In this document: piece by piece, positions 34,172-34,428 of the stretch
How positions within the stretch are numbered: position 1 is the stretch's first letter
Layout: every line of letters begins with the position of its first letter
Source of the DNA: Bacteroidales bacterium
GTDB lineage: Bacteria; Bacteroidota; Bacteroidia; Bacteroidales; UBA932
Reading direction: 5' to 3'
Length of the DNA stretch: 34,428 nucleotides
Assembly (NCBI GenBank): GCA_017482565.1
Contig: JAFUMO010000056.1
Location: 1-34,428, forward strand
The notes under the pieces: generated by a model
What the model was told of the DNA's origin: nothing
The model's database searches: none
Seen by the model: only the letters and a program-made list of their open reading frames with translations
Position numbers and translations under genes: made by a program

Positions 34172-34428
34172 ATGAGGACGAAGAAAATTGAAAGCCGCAA
34201 GGGCAGTATGACAAGATGTAAAGACGGCAGATTATTGAGGCCTTTCCTGGATTGGGCATTCAAGTACCTGTTCGGGACACCGGAAAACAAACCTAATCTG
34301 ATAGCATTTCTGAACCTGATGCTGATGCCGGAATCACCTATTGTGGATGTGGAGTTCATGAACAACGAGTCATTGCCGGATTCTCCGGAAATGAAGGAGT
34401 GCGTATTTGACATCATATGCATAAACAA
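34172..34428 (+). CDS. Rpn-family PD-(D/E)XK nuclease/putative transposase, N-terminal part (runs off window)
   Basis: About 85 codons are present before the window ends. After a basic lead (MRTKKIESRKGS), the sequence LDWAFKYLFGTPENKPNLIA followed by FLNLML is the hallmark N-terminal region of the Rpn/PDDEXK_2 family. The later VFDIIC carries the first Asp of the nuclease core. Members are often annotated as transposases; E. coli RpnA is a DNA nuclease that promotes RecA-independent recombination. The catalytic E-x-K part lies beyond the end, so integrity cannot be judged. The start ATG at 34172 follows a good promoter. Confidence 0.85.
   Translation, partial: MRTKKIESRKGSMTRCKDGRLLRPFLDWAFKYLFGTPENKPNLIAFLNLMLMPESPIVDVEFMNNESLPDSPEMKECVFDIICIN

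Noticed and set aside
1-34428. CRISPR array, prophage, integrase or complete insertion sequence
   Set aside because: No regularly spaced direct repeats, cas genes, phage structural genes or complete transposase were seen. The only mobile-type gene is the partial Rpn gene at the end.

Overview
The window is chromosomal DNA from a Bacteroidota bacterium, most likely order Bacteroidales. The evidence is the gene order tuf, tRNA-Trp, secE, nusG, rplK, rplA, rplJ, rplL, rpoB, rpoC; the sizes of RpoB (1273 aa) and RpoC (1425 aa); a DUF4369/TlpA-type lipoprotein; a pseudouridine synthase with a long basic tail; an Rpn-type PD-(D/E)XK gene; and several TAnnTTTG (-7) promoter boxes. Genus cannot be fixed by eye.

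Layout. Bases 1-11672 are the translation/transcription block: the EF-Tu 3' end, tRNA-Trp(CCA), SecE, NusG, four ribosomal proteins, a strong terminator or attenuator, then RpoB and RpoC. Bases 11809-13463 carry a gamma-carbonic-anhydrase-like protein and a thioredoxin-fold lipoprotein. Bases 13708-22331 form a long minus-strand run. Read in transcription order it is a SpoU rRNA methyltransferase, a TolC-like protein, an HlyD-like protein, a fused double ABC-2 permease, AroE, SSB and PurA. LysS (minus) is divergent from the plus-strand group recJ, parC, aroK. Era and an RluB-type pseudouridine synthase are on the minus strand. A MacB-type permease, ExbB and ExbD follow on the plus strand. The window ends inside an Rpn-family gene.

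How the genes work together. Most are core information-processing genes. AroE and AroK are two steps of the shikimate pathway, placed in different operons. TolC, HlyD and the fused permease form one export system with no ATPase gene beside them. ExbB and ExbD are the energising unit for TonB-type outer-membrane transport, again without tonB beside them.

Most interesting signals. (1) The 10-mer TTCCCGACAA occurs seven times exactly, with three further copies at one mismatch. It appears in both orientations and all three codon phases, far above chance, so a DNA-level signal is likely. (2) Three intergenic palindromic elements of about 121-127 bp are present. Two share inverted termini containing CGTTGTCCTTTT; the third has unrelated ends. 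(3) Two copies of a small hairpin have identical arms but an exactly inverted loop. (4) Perfect DnaA boxes lie upstream of ssb and inside the recJ promoter, and that promoter places the transcript start almost on the recJ ATG.
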